Translations under genes and position numbers: made by a program
Notes under the pieces: model-generated
The model's input: the letters and a program-made list of their open reading frames with translations, nothing else
What the model was told of the DNA's origin: nothing
The model's database searches: none
Origin: Pleodorina starrii
Taxonomy: Eukaryota; Chlorophyta; Chlorophyceae; Chlamydomonadales; Volvocaceae
Length of the DNA stretch: 64,000 bases
Reading direction: 5' to 3'
Assembly (NCBI GenBank): GCA_030267565.1
Contig: BRXU01000007.1
Location: 3,224,001-3,288,000 of the forward strand
Part shown: piece after piece, positions 32,437 to 44,035 of the stretch
How the letters are laid out: each line of letters starts with the position of its first letter
Position numbering within the stretch: the stretch's first letter is position 1

Positions 32437-32499
32437 CGGACCTGGAGAAGGATGGACGGCCGTGGTGCCAGACTGAACGGAATGCGGGTGTATGGCTCT

Positions 32500-32504
32500 T
32501 GTAA
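32500..32504 (+). terminator. TGTAA poly(A) signal, AARSD1
   Basis: TGTAA lies 64 bp after the AARSD1 stop codon, a normal place for the volvocine poly(A) motif. Confidence 0.75.
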
Positions 32505-32865
32505 TACAAAAGGTTGGCGATGGTCTGACAGATTGCGAAGGTTTGAATACGGTATAGATCCACGTTCGTTGATGTAGGTTCGCTGTCGTACCCCGATTAC
32601 AGAACTGTTTCGGCTACGAACAAGTTGCTATATGCGTAACAGAGCAGCCTCATCTCCAAAGTAAGTAATGCATAAAAGATTGTGCACTGTAGGGTACATT
32701 TCCGCAATATCGGTTCGACCAGAAGCGTGACACATACCCCAACAAGGTCCTCACTCGTCAGCTTATTGACAAACATTGAAAGTGTGCTGCACTTTTGTTA
32801 AGTAGCAGCTATATTCGGGAAGTTTGCACTTTACCCTGGGCCCACGGCAGAAACTGGTCTTGAGG

Positions 32866-35739
32866 ATGCAGAAACTCAGCATCCCCTCTGTTGTCACGTT
32901 CTTCTTGTTTGGAGGATTGCACTCACTGGTTGCGGGGACCCGCAACTCTGCCTTCATTGGCTACCACGAGACGGAGCGAGTTGGTGAGTCAGTTCGCGGC
33001 CTACCTTCCCCGGTCGGCTCTGATCAGCTTCACGTCATGTGCAGGGCCCAAAGTAAAAGAACATCCACCGATGCAATGGAAAGTCAAGATATCTAGCTCT
33101 TTCGGAGAGGCAAGTGTCATGCTGCTACGGCTATCCGCATACGTGGCTGGGTTTTACTACAACGTACTTCGTGAGCATGCATGATAGCTTAATTCTGGGC
33201 ACTAGTCGCCCAGCTGCCCCGTTTCTTCTTCTCCGGGGGTCAACTTGAGTAACGATGACGAGGAGGTGATACTGTGTTGGAGTCTTCAGCAGCGTCGGAA
33301 TTTGCTTCAGCCGGTTTACTTTCACCTTTCACCGGTGCATTGCCGTCCAACGCCTGCGGGGCAGCATTACTTGCCGGCGTTCGTACTTTCCCTTGCTTTG
33401 TCAGCAACCCTCCCTGGGCCTCATCTACCCTGTACCGTGTCCCGCAAAGTGCCTCTCGGTCAAGCTGGCCTTTATAAGTCACCTAGCCAACCGTTAGCAA
33501 GCAACGCCACCCCGCATCCATCCCTGTTCCTGCCAGCCTCCCATGGATACTTCCCCGCCCTCCATGTACTTCCCCGCCCCCCGCAAACACCACTATAATT
33601 CACCACCCTAAACCCCAAGTCCCCAATCGTGCTCGAATCCTCAACAACATGCAGTTCATTGTCAAGCTACGTCCGGACCTTGCGCCGGATACGTGCCTCC
33701 TTGTGTGGGAGCTGGCGCAGAAGAGCAACTGCCCCAACTGCAAGTTTTACCGCCACGAGCCCGTGCCGATGGTGGGTGCAAGACGGCACGCGAGCGATCT
33801 TGGCCCCTACCGTATCTGGCCCCTACCGCGCGGCTCGTTTTCGGGTGGAGGGCCGCCTACCCGAGCCGGGCGAGGGGACCGATCCTGGCCCCAAAAGATG
33901 ACCACACACATAGGCGGGGGGGGGGGGTGGAGACGGCATCAAAGATGAAACCGCAGCGACGGGAATAAGGGGGCGACGCCCCCCATACCCACGAATTGGG
34001 GGCGGGAGTTCCCGGCCAGGCCAGGCCATCCCTGGGCGTAGGCCACCCGCTGACCAGTCCCCGCGCTTCCCTGCCGACGGCGCGGCCCGGCCCGGCACAA
34101 ACCGCTGACGCCCTCCCTCGCGCCGCTGTCGTGCCGCTGTCCCGCCTCTCCCCTCGCCCCCCCCACACGCACATAGAACTGGAGCCAGGACGGCTTCTAC
34201 GGCCCGCCCTACGCACTGCTCCAGGGGAGCCTGTCGGACCTGGCCCGACAACCGCCGTTTGAGAACGCGGAGCAGCTGCAGGTCAAGTGAGTGGGCGCGG
34301 CGGTGGGGAGCGGCAGCACGCGATGCAAAACGCGATGCGCGCGACGCGACGCGGGGTTCCCTGGAGGAGGCCAACCTAAGAGCGTCAGTCGGGGAATTTC
34401 GGTCGACGTTGGCCTCTGTTGATGCGGGTCTCTGCGAACCTCCCCTGGTCTGATGGGCCTGATCTCCGGGGTCGGGTCGGGTCTGGTCCCACATCCGGAA
34501 GACGGCTGCGCTCACATTCGCTGGCCGGCTGCCCCTTGGTGGGGGAGTCCACTCCGTTCCTGGTTCCCCTCTCGGGGTGTGCCTCCGCCTCGCCAACCAA
34601 CCAACCGTGCTGCCCATCTACGGTACCCCCGGGGAGCACGGTTGGCTGCTTTTGGATGGGGCGGTGCTGCCGTTTGCCCACCTCCACCGCCGGGCGCTCT
34701 TCCCCCGGGCCGCGCGTGCCTCTAGCAGGGTCGCTTACTCGCTTTTCATCCTACCAGGGTCGCTTTCCTTGCCTCTCCGCCGGCTCCGCCGCCGCGCCAT
34801 CCATCTCCATTCTCGCCGCCCTCCCGCCCTGCGCTGCCCCGCCCTGCCCTGCCCCACAGGAGGGGCCACGTGTGCATGATCCCCAACTGCAAGGAGTTTT
34901 TCATCGCCACGGCCGACCACCCCGAGTGGGGCGCGTCGCACACGATCTTTGGGGAGGTGCGTGCGGCGGTTGCGCAGAGCGGTGGTGTACGATCTGAGTT
35001 TGGCCTTGGTGCCTGCCTCTCCTGCCTCCGCATGTGGTTATGGTTGTCGTTGTTGCACCATATCGCCCGGCCCTACCTCACCTGCACAACAACAACAACA
35101 ACAACAACCTGTACCGCCTTGTACAGCCAGTCCACAGGGACTGACCTCTGTGCCCTCACACTTGCCTTGCGCGGAACCTCTCACACACGCGGCCGCATAT
35201 CGCCTTTCGCCGCCGCTTGACGCCGCGTCCTACCCGCCGCTGCCTCTCCTCACCGCTGCGCACCTTACGCCACTCCCATTCCCATTCCCACTCGCGCATC
35301 TGCGCGCACCGCACCGCACCGCACCCCGCAGGTGGAGGACATGTCCGCGGAGCCGTCCTATCCCTTTGAGCCCTTCCACACCGCCACCAACAGCGATCAG
35401 ATCACCACTCGCTGGCTGGACAATACCTACCTCTTCAACCTGACCGCCATTGAGCCGGTGCCCTCGTCCTCTTCGGGGGCGGCGGGGACGACGCAGCAGC
35501 AGCAGCAGACGGCGACGCAGCAGCAGCAACAGGCGCTGACGGCGCTGACGGCCGCAACCACCACCTCCTCGACGACCTCGTCATCGTTATCTTCAGCATC
35601 AGCTTCATCAGCTTCATCGTCGTCGTTGTCGACGTCGACGTCTTCTCTGTCGTCGACGTCTTCGTCGACAATGATGATGATGGAGGCGGGTATCAGCCCG
35701 GGTGTGCTGCTCGATCGAATGGAGGTGGATTCTGAATAG
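32866..35739 (+). CDS. Cyclophilin-like (peptidyl-prolyl isomerase fold) protein with signal anchor and Ser/Gln tail
   Basis: Cyclophilins isomerise peptide bonds before proline. Proposed exons: 32866-32983, 33045-33170, 33620-33771, 34177-34286, 34860-34956, 35332-35739; 1011 nt, 336 aa, phases agree. The last four exons are well supported: FIVKLRPDLAPDTC, NCPNCKFYRHEPVP, DGFYGPPYALLQGSL, GHVCMIP, and EWGASHTIFGEVEDM, which parallels the cyclophilin FF..hlDg.HtvFG.V region. The first two exons are less sure; they give a hydrophobic N-terminus (SVVTFFLFGGLHSLVAG) that could be a secretory signal or anchor. The 33620 acceptor is chosen only because it keeps phase. The last 95 or so residues are a Gln, Ser and Thr-rich tail coded by CAG and TCN repeats. 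Several catalytic cyclophilin positions look altered, so isomerase activity is not assured. Confidence 0.7.
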
Positions 35740-38687
35740 AGGTGGGCTCTTGAAAGAGGTGGGCTCGAAGGTGGGCTCTTTATGGAGATGGGCTCGTAGG
35801 TGGTGGTTTCGGGGCGCCTTGACCGCGACTGGAGGGAGGCGCGGTGGGCTGAGTTGTGCGGCTGTTGGTACGGTAGTAACTATTGAACGCTCGTGAATGC
35901 ATGCGGGAGGTGCGATGACGCGATCGTGCGAGGTGGAGGAACGTTGGGTTTGGATTGATGTGATTTATACATGGACGGATGGGTGGATGGATGGGTGCAA
36001 GGCAGCCTGCCGTTCTTTGGGAGATGTAATGCAGCGGCTGCTGCTGCTACTGCTGCTGCCTCTGGCTGGCTGAGATGCTGCGATGGGGAGGCGGATGGAT
36101 GGAGGTGGAGGAAACTCGGGGTTTGACTAAAGGGGAAAGGGTTGCAGTGTTGTACATTACGGGCCGCGTAGATGTGTGCCGTGATTCGGTAAGGTGAGGT
36201 ACGGCGCGAGCGCGGGTCCGGGCCGGCGCGGGGCGGAACCTGGGCGTGGTTTCAATGATGGTGGAGGGCCGGGACCCGGCGCGGCTGTTGCGGGGAACTG
36301 CGGTTGGGTGTGTGGGTGTGGGAGCCTCGCTTTCGTGAATGGACAAAAGGAGTGGGGGTCAATGCGTGCGATGGCGGCTTGGGGCCAGAGGGGGCAGGCG
36401 CGTGTTGTTGTGGGCGTGTGTCGCATGCAATGGGACGTGGTCGAAGTCTGACTGAGAACCAAGAGAAGCAGATGACCTGTTATCCTGATGGGGTGCATGC
36501 AGACCATAAGATACCATGGGCGCGTGTGCGCATGTGTGTTGTGCTTGTCTTTGCGTGCGTGTGTGGAAGGGGGAAGGAGGCGGATTGGGCACACGCACTG
36601 CGACGCGACGTGTCTGGAAATGGGTTGCTGGACCCTCCCTGGAATCGGCGGGCTCCCTGGAGCCGGAAGCTGCTCCCTCAACCCCAACAATCAGGATACG
36701 GTAGGACTGCCGTGAGGCCCTCGGGGCGCGGAGCCCTCGTCCACCAGTTTGAATTGGCATTGGGGTTCGATTTTACCTGACGGCTTCGCCCCCGCCGGAA
36801 ACCGACTTGGTGGTTTACGTCGGTGATGTCGACCTCCATATGATATGTACAGCTTGTTGGTTGACGGTTGGTTGGTTGGTTGGTTGAGTCGAGTCGTTCT
36901 TGCGGCGTGCGCGTCGATGGCACGCGGGGCGGCGTAGCGAGGGCCGCGCTGCGCCAGTCGTTGGCGGCCGCTGCCGCCGCCGCCGCCGTCTCGGGCAGAC
37001 GAACGGACGGCTGCTGGGTGGTGAAAGGGTCGGCGGTCGCCTGGTGGGCCCCAGATCCCAGAGGGGCGGTTGTTTGGTTTGGGCCGTTGTTGGGGCCACG
37101 AGCGGACGTTACTCCGCGCGCACGAGCCCCCACAATACGGGTACATGCGGGGCTCGTGCGCCCTGGGGGTGGAGCTGCGCGCGCTTTGGGGTCGTCGGCC
37201 GTCAGCAAAACCCGTCGAGGACGTTGCGTTGCTGCATACGTGCTTTTGTGCGGAGGGCTGGCTTGCTTGCTGGCTGGCTGGTCGGTGTTATCGCGCAGAC
37301 AGACAAGGAGCGCGGCTGGGGTCTGTGGTGTGTGTGTGGGGGGGGTTTGGGTACCAGGGTAGGATGGATGGCGGTTTTGTGGTGCTCTTACTCGGGTGGG
37401 GGTGCGCTTTGGCGCCTTTGCGAGTGAGACGCGTGCGGCCCCCTGATCAAGAGCGTTGGGAGGTGGTGGGGCCGCGAGGCCCCGGCGGAATGCGCCGGAC
37501 CCGGATGTGTGTGTGTGCGCGTGTTGATGTGCGTGTGTGTGTTTTGGGTCGTGCCGTCGGATGGCCGACGCATCCGGCGCCCTGACACGCGGCGAGGCTG
37601 ACGGCCGAGGGTGGAGGGGGTCGCCAGGGCGCGTCGATTCGAGGTTTGACATGTTGGGTGGTTTATGGGGGATTACCGTAATGGGGGATTGTTGGGTGGT
37701 TTATGGAGGTGCGGAAGGGAAGGGAAGGGAAGGCCCTGGGCCTTCCCTGGGCCGGGGCAGCGGCCGAGATGCCCTGCATAGTACCTTTGTACGGCATCCT
37801 TGAGGCCGAGCACGACCACGCCAAGCCGGCCGGCCCAGTTTTTGGATGGGGTGAGATGGGTCTGATTCGCTGTGGCCCCTCCCCACCACCACCACCACAG
37901 CAGGCATGTGGCGTGTGGGTCTTGGTTTCTATGACGCTGTCGCGTGTTTGTGGAGAGGGAACCGGCGGTGTTTCTCTCTCTCTGCGTTTTGGGGTTGGCA
38001 TCAGAACGCGCCGCAGCCCGCGCCGCGCACGCGCACGCGCACACGACGATGACGCCGCGTTGGGTGACCGGTGGCCCCCGCTTGGGGTTTGCCGTTACCG
38101 GTGATCGTGACTTGACGGCTGCTTTGCATTGATGGGGGGCCGCAGGGTAGGTGCGGTGCCGGTGGAGGGGCACCCCGAGTTGGGTTGGGTACTTGGGTTG
38201 GGTTGCCGGGGATGGGATGGCCAGTTCACACTCGTGGCTTAAGACAGTGGATGGGGACTTGGGTCCGGCGTGACAGGAGGAGAGTCAACTCTTTCCCCCG
38301 GCCCTCCCCTTGGCCCCCCGCTGCGAGCAGGCCGCCTCCCACAGGGCCACCGAAAGCTCGCCCCCCCCCCCCCGCGCCATGATGTTGCACCTTTGGCTGT
38401 GTGGCTGTTTGACTCGCATGAAGGAACGGATGGGTGTGGGTTGCACTGAATGCATGCTTGGTGCACCGTGCGTTGATGCGCTGTATATTCAGGTATATCG
38501 TGATGAGGGCTTTCGAAACGTGTTTGCGAAATTTGTAAATACCGATGTTGGTAAACTACGTGGTTCTCTGGTTCAGTCAAACTTCGAGGTGTCGTACTGT
38601 AAGCCGTACAGCCATCCCGGTCGCCGCAAACAGTTGCGAACACTTTGACCACCCGGCAGACTTTTTTTGACGGCATAGGCAGGACGG
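35740..38687. other. Intergenic, no gene recognised
   Basis: Contains the 3' UTR of the cyclophilin-like gene at the left and the 5' region of the SDR gene at the right. Long open frames occur on the minus strand (for instance 36678-37652) but show only Pro/Thr/Ala-rich, repeat-derived sequence. TTGG repeats (about 36869-36887) and a GGGAA run (about 37713-37732) are present. Confidence 0.55.
36025..36029 (+). terminator. TGTAA poly(A) signal, cyclophilin-like gene
   Basis: First TGTAA after the stop at 35739, about 290 bp downstream. Confidence 0.5.
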
Positions 38688-41071
38688 ATGGTGGCGCCGA
38701 GCGCGGGTCAGGCTGCTCCGGCCGCCCGCGGCCTGCAGCTCCCTTCGCTTTCGTCCCTCCGCCATAGGACTTCAAAGCGGACGCTGCACCTAACTGTCAA
38801 AACTGCTGCCCAGCACCCAGACACCAAAAATCCGTTAGATCGAAAGAATATTTTCGTTTTTGGGCTGGGCTACACCAGCATTGCGCTAGCAAATTGGCTC
38901 GCGGCGGATGGTTGGTGAGATGGCCTGACAAGCTCTCAAAAGCGCGAGACTGCCAACATCAATACAGAAATGCATGAACGAATGATCTCGGAGAATTGTT
39001 TACTGCGTGCAGGAGGATCAGCGGAACTTGCCGGACCCCGGCCCGCGTCGATGGTCTGCGGGCGAAAGGATGGGTGGTCGACACCTATGACCCAGCGCGC
39101 GGCGTGGGATTGACGTGAGACTCTGTAAGCTGCTGGATCTGGCTTTTGCGGGAATTAGTCGAGTCCGGCGCGTCCGGCTTGCCCTGACCCGCTCTCCCCA
39201 CACCATGCAACGGATTCGACGGGCTGACTGGCTGTTGTCCGGCCCCTCACCACTGCTTCTCCGGCCTCGCGCCCTCCGGCCACCGCAGCCAGGAGCTCAG
39301 CTCTCAGCTGGAGGATAGCCCCTACGTCATCAGCAGCGTCCCGCCGCTGGGTCTGGCGCTGTACGACCCGGTACGACACAACGGGGTACGGCTTCCGGGT
39401 GCACCTCAAATCAAATCACCACGCCGATCACTGATGCAGCAAGCAGCAAGCGTGGGCCGCGAGAATCAAGAGGCCCGGGCTGCTTTGCGACCCCGGTATG
39501 GGTGTCAGGCAGTCCCTCCCTCGCACTGATGAACGACGACAATAACAACAAGGAACAGAAGTACAGAACGAGCAAAGCCCGCCCGGCCCCAACCCCCACC
39601 ACCACCGCCCCTCTCCGGCCACCGCAGGCGCTGTCCGCTCAGAAGGCCCTGCTGCGCCCGCTGGCTGCCTCCGGCCGCATTGCCTGGTTTGGCTACCTCA
39701 GCAGCACGGGTGCGTGTCGCCGCGCCACCCGCAAACTCCCGCCTCACGCACACGCACCCCTCCCCAACCTCCCTTCCCTCCCAAACAAACCCATCGGGGT
39801 CGTGCCGCTGATCCGTGAATTGCTGTGCTGAATTGGGCCTTCGCGTCATTGACCGTTTGTCCATTGGTCGCTCCCACAGTCCCCCACAGTCCCCCGGGTG
39901 GGCCGCTGCTGTTGCTGCTGCTGTTGTTGCTGCAGGAGTGTATGGCGACTGGCAGGGGGAGTGGGTTGACGAGAGGTGGGGACCGGGGACCTGGGAGGGC
40001 GGGAGGGAGGTGGGCAGTCGTAACAGGGAGGAAGAGCCGGTCTTCCTGGGGGTGCTGACACTGCTGATTGGGGCGGTGCTGAGTGGCGAGGACGGGGGGA
40101 GGACGTGGGAGGGAGGGATAAGAGAAGCACGAATCGCAGCGAAGAGACGAACTGCAGTAAGTGGTGAGGGAGGGAGAGGGAGGGCCCCATGGCCGGTGCT
40201 CCAGTCCCAGCCGCGTCAAAGTAGTGCCACGTCCTCTTCAGTCCGCCCAGGTCGCATTTTGCGGTCGGTTATTCCGCCGCTGTCCTCTTTTCTTCTGATC
40301 CCTCCCCGGCTCCCCCCGCCCCCACCACCACCCATCATTGCGAGGTGTGGTGGGTGGGTGCGCCCATCACGCCCCGGGGCCCGCGTCGCGATGATATCCC
40401 AGTCGGGCCCACCCACCCGCTAACGCCGTCTCCATCTCCGCTGCGGTATCTTCTTTTTACCCGCCCGCCCTCCGCTGCCCGCAGCTCGCCCTGCCGCCAG
40501 ACGAGCTCCAAAGCCATCGTACGGCAGGAGGCCGAGGCGGCATGGCTGCAACTGTACGAGCAGCACGGCCTGCCGGCGCACATCTTTCGTCTGGGAGGTG
40601 CGCGACGATTGCGGGCGCTGAAGGGCGCCTGCTGCCAGCGTGTTTGTCTGCTGTTTGTTGGATTTGCGGGGGGATCTGGGAGTTTGCGGGAGGGGGGGTG
40701 TAGGGTCATGGGGTGCATGCCCGGGGGTTGTTGAGGGCGGGCCTCAACCCTCTCGAGGGGGCCGCGACGCGGCCGCTGCGGCTGCGAAGCCCGGTGCGCA
40801 GCTCTTACGTTGTTCGAGCATTCAACATTCGACATTCCGCGCGGGTCAGGTCACTGGAGGGGTTGGTTGGGAGACACACACACACACACATACACACGTT
40901 TGTTGCGGGATTGATTGATGGATCATTCGCCGCTTCGGACCCTGTTGACCCTGTGTGACCAACCCGACGGCTTGTTGTGATGTGTACGACATGTGCACAT
41001 GTCACTGCAGGCATCTACGGCCCGGGGCGCAGCGTCTTGGATACACTGGCTTCGGAGGTGCGTCCTACCTC

Positions 41072-41144
<73 letters not shown>

Positions 41145-41913
41145 TCGCCCATCGCTGCGCCTCCCTCACCTCCCGCCTCCCTCACCTCCCGCCGCGCAGC
41201 CCGCCGACCTGTCCTCCAGCCAGCGGCGCCGCAGCCGGCAGCGCTACACCGCCCGCTGCCACGTGTACGACATCTGTGCCGTACTGGCCGCCAGCATGGC
41301 CGCGCCGGCCCCCGGCCGGATCTACAACGTCGTGGACGACGATCCGGCTCCCCGTACGGACATCATGTCGTACGCCCGGTCGCTATTGGCGGGGAACCCC
41401 GCTGACGGTGCGGACCATGCGGACGACAGCAGCAGCGCCACCACCACCGCCACCACCACCACCACCACCACCACCACCACCACCAGCGTTATCAACAATA
41501 CCAGTAACAGCAGCAGTACCAGCAGCAGCAGCAGCGCAGGGCCAGTAGGACTGGTTTCTGACCAGGACGTCGCCACCAGCGCGGTATCCAGCCAGCAACA
41601 GCAGCTGCAGGCGGCGGCGGCGGCGGCACCGAAGGCGGAAGAAGGCGTCGCCGCCGCCGCCGCCAGCGACGGCGGCGGCGGCGGTGGAGACCTTGCTGCC
41701 GCAGCCTCCGGTGCCGGCGACAGCAGCAGGAGCAGGAGCAACAGTAGCGGCCGCGAGGCGGTTTTAGAGGAGAAGCGAGTGCGCAACGGTCGCATCCGGG
41801 GGGAGCTCCGGGTGGCTCTGCGCTACCCGAGCTACAGGGAGGGGCTGGCGGCCATACACGCCGGCGACTGCTGGCCGCTCTCCCGGGAGGACTTGCAGCT
41901 CCTGCGGCTGTAA
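38688..41913 (+). CDS. Atypical NAD(P)-binding SDR (epimerase/dehydratase-like), probably plastid-targeted
   Basis: A Rossmann-fold protein of the atypical SDR group; substrate unknown. Exons: 38688-38914, 39013-39114, 39289-39370, 39628-39709, 39936-39975, 40485-40597, 41011-41057, 41200-41913; 1407 nt, 468 aa, all phases agree. Residues 1-50 are Ser/Arg/Ala-rich with no acid until residue 45, like a chloroplast transit peptide. The nucleotide loop is FGLGYTS (58-64). Later landmarks are SGTCRTP, ISSVPPLG, WFGYLSSTGVYGDWQGEWVDE, EAEAAWL, FRLGGIYGPGR, ARCHVYDIC and GRIYNVVDDDPAPR. The usual YxxxK is replaced by Tyr-Gly-Asp-Trp-Gln, which occurs in atypical members. About 130 residues of Thr, Ser, Gln, Ala and Gly repeats are inserted between MSYARSLL and KRVRNGRIRGEL. 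The stop codon overlaps a TGTAA. Confidence 0.9.
41073..41143 (+). repeat. (CCTG)n microsatellite in the last SDR intron
   Basis: About 17 perfect tetranucleotide units just before the acceptor of exon 41200-41913. Confidence 0.95.
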
Positions 41914-43522
41914 TCATACGGTACGGTGCGTGTACGAACAGTCGTACGGTAAAGCCCCGGCCGGAGGCACCCAGCCGGGGCCACCAGGCCCCTCGGTATC
42001 TCGTCTGCATCGCCCCCGGCTGGCCGCGACGAGGGCGAGGATGCAGGGCAGGGGGGGCTACAGACCCGTGGGTCGTTCTCGCTGCAGATCTCTCGAGGTG
42101 CCGAGGACGGGGGTCAGCCAGGGATGGGTTTGGCGCCTGTTTAGGCACGTGCTGTTGATTTTTAGGCAGGGGTTTGGGCAGGTCATGGGGGGAGGTGGGC
42201 TCCAGGGTGGGCCCTCCGAAGGGTTGCTTCGGAGGTCGGAGCGCCAGCGGGGGGCCGTGGCGGAACGTTTGGAGAGGTTGACTGATTAGCACGGGGCTAC
42301 GAGGCCAGTATGTTGGCGTCGTGCGCGTGTTCTCTTTTACAAATGTACCGGTACACAATGGCATGCAAGTTTTGAAGTCGCTCTTGGATCATTTGTGTGC
42401 GACACTGGTATCATGAATTCATGATGGCACCGTATCTCCGTATGGTAGGATACGGTGATGGGAGGGGTCGAGGGGAGGTGCCAGCCCCAAGGAGGCCGCT
42501 GCGCGCGCGCGGCCGGCAACTGCTGGTGGCGTGACGGGACGAGCTCAAACCTCAAAAGACCCTGACCTAGCAGCGAAATTCACGAGCCGTGCTTCCGTCT
42601 TCCCGCTGATTGCGGGCCAACCAGAGAACCAACCCTAAACGTCCCTAAACATACGGCTCCGGCCTCCGGGAAACGCAACGCTGTTGGCACTCTTCCGTCT
42701 TGCGTTTCGCCTCTTGCGCCTTCCGCCGATTCTTCCCTCAAAACGCTCGTGTATCTGAGCCCTGCACGCAAAGCTAAATATGCACCGCCCGGGGTGCCGG
42801 GGACCTCCCCTGACGTCAAGAAAGCCCTGGTGTCAAACAAATCCCAAGCCAACCGCAGCAGAAGGCGAGCCGAAGCGCGCTCGCAGCAGATGGCACTCCA
42901 CAACCATGATCACAACCCGGTCCTACTTTATGCACGGCTTTGTACGGATTGCCGTACGCAGCTCCAACGAACACCACCAACCGCGAAGCTCCCGCTAGGG
43001 TGCCGCGTAACCAGATCGCCTTTTGGGCACTGTGGAGGGTGGTTGCGCTATGCATGCATGCACGCTTCGAAGTTTTGGGGATGAGTGGCGAACATCCCTC
43101 ATCCTGGGTACTGTAGCGGTGGAGGTTCAGCTACAACCTCAGTAGGGCTCCATTCCCGCTGCAATCCGCAAAATCGAATAATCACGAAAATTGACTCGAG
43201 AATATAAGCTTATGTGCGCATCAACGCCGGGACGACTCCTCGGTAAAAAAGGAACAGGGAATTTTATGCATAAAACGAAAAAACCAAGTGCGCTGTCTGG
43301 AGCCCACTTATCATAACAACCACACACGCACAATGCGCTGTGCGCACAGCCAACAGCTTGAAAAAATATACAGCGACCTCGCCATGAAGCCCCATTCGTG
43401 ATAAGTACATTTGTGCAATGGTACAGACGCGCCGTAGCAATCGCGACCGCAAACGCCCCCATTATCGAGCTGTGCTGATGCTGCCTGTATGTATGTATGG
43501 AACTCCCGCCACCCAGCCAAGG
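41914..43522. other. Intergenic, 3' side of the SDR gene up to the retrotransposon
   Basis: No gene recognised. The part from about 43090 is AT-richer. If the chromovirus is removed in thought, this DNA is the natural downstream flank of the CAP gene at 50842-53302. Confidence 0.5.
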
Positions 43523-43527
43523 GCTCG
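43523..43527 (+). repeat. Target-site duplication, left copy
   Basis: GCTCG directly left of the left LTR; the same five bases follow the right LTR at 50318-50322. Confidence 0.9.
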
Positions 43528-44019
43528 TGTTGCGGGAGCAGCACTTAACCGTGCCAAGTTTCAGGACGGTTTCGCTCCGTCAAGCACAGGTCTCAACAGC
43601 AGTGGTCCAGTAATCCTCGCGTAGATTACTCTGCTAACCAGGCTCCCTTCCAGGGCTTTTTATACCCTGTTGCGAAGAAGGCTGAAACGACCTCTGGGAT
43701 TCCGTACGTTCGAGGACCTTCGCGTCTGACACGCATTCGTATCTGTTTAGTTCGTAACTCTACTACGTAGCCCTTCGACCGACCTTCGTCGATACGAACG
43801 AGGTCTCAGGCGTAGCGCGTTCGCACGCTATCTGGTTCTTTGTATTCTGTAGAACTTCTTCTATCGATCGCGCCGGGAGCGCCTTACAGACTCGACGGGA
43901 GTCTTTCGCGTCCCTATTAAGACCGCCCGCCAGTACGCCTACTAGCGGCGTTCCTTCGCGCGTCGAAGTCGTAGCAATACCGCGGCATCGAAATATGCCT
44001 AAGTATTCACGCTACAACA
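43528..44019 (-). repeat. 3' LTR of the chromovirus (left in the window)
   Basis: Matches 49826-50317 over all 492 bp as far as I can read. On the coding strand it holds a TGTAA at 43884-43888, a likely poly(A) signal. Confidence 0.97.
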
Positions 44020-44035
44020 TCTGCCTCCCTCCTCT
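44020..44035 (-). other. Polypurine tract of the chromovirus
   Basis: On the coding strand AGAGGAGGGAGGCAGA directly abuts the 3' LTR. It would prime plus-strand DNA synthesis. It overlaps the pol stop codon (44034-44036). Confidence 0.85.

Noticed and set aside
33240..33482. 80-codon minus-strand frame between AARSD1 and the cyclophilin core
   Set aside because: No motif and no partner exons; it probably lies in an intron of the plus-strand gene.
36678..37652. 324-codon open frame on the minus strand between the cyclophilin-like and SDR genes
   Set aside because: The translation is Pro/Thr/Ala/Arg-rich and repeat-derived, with no conserved motif. Long random frames are expected in such GC-rich DNA.
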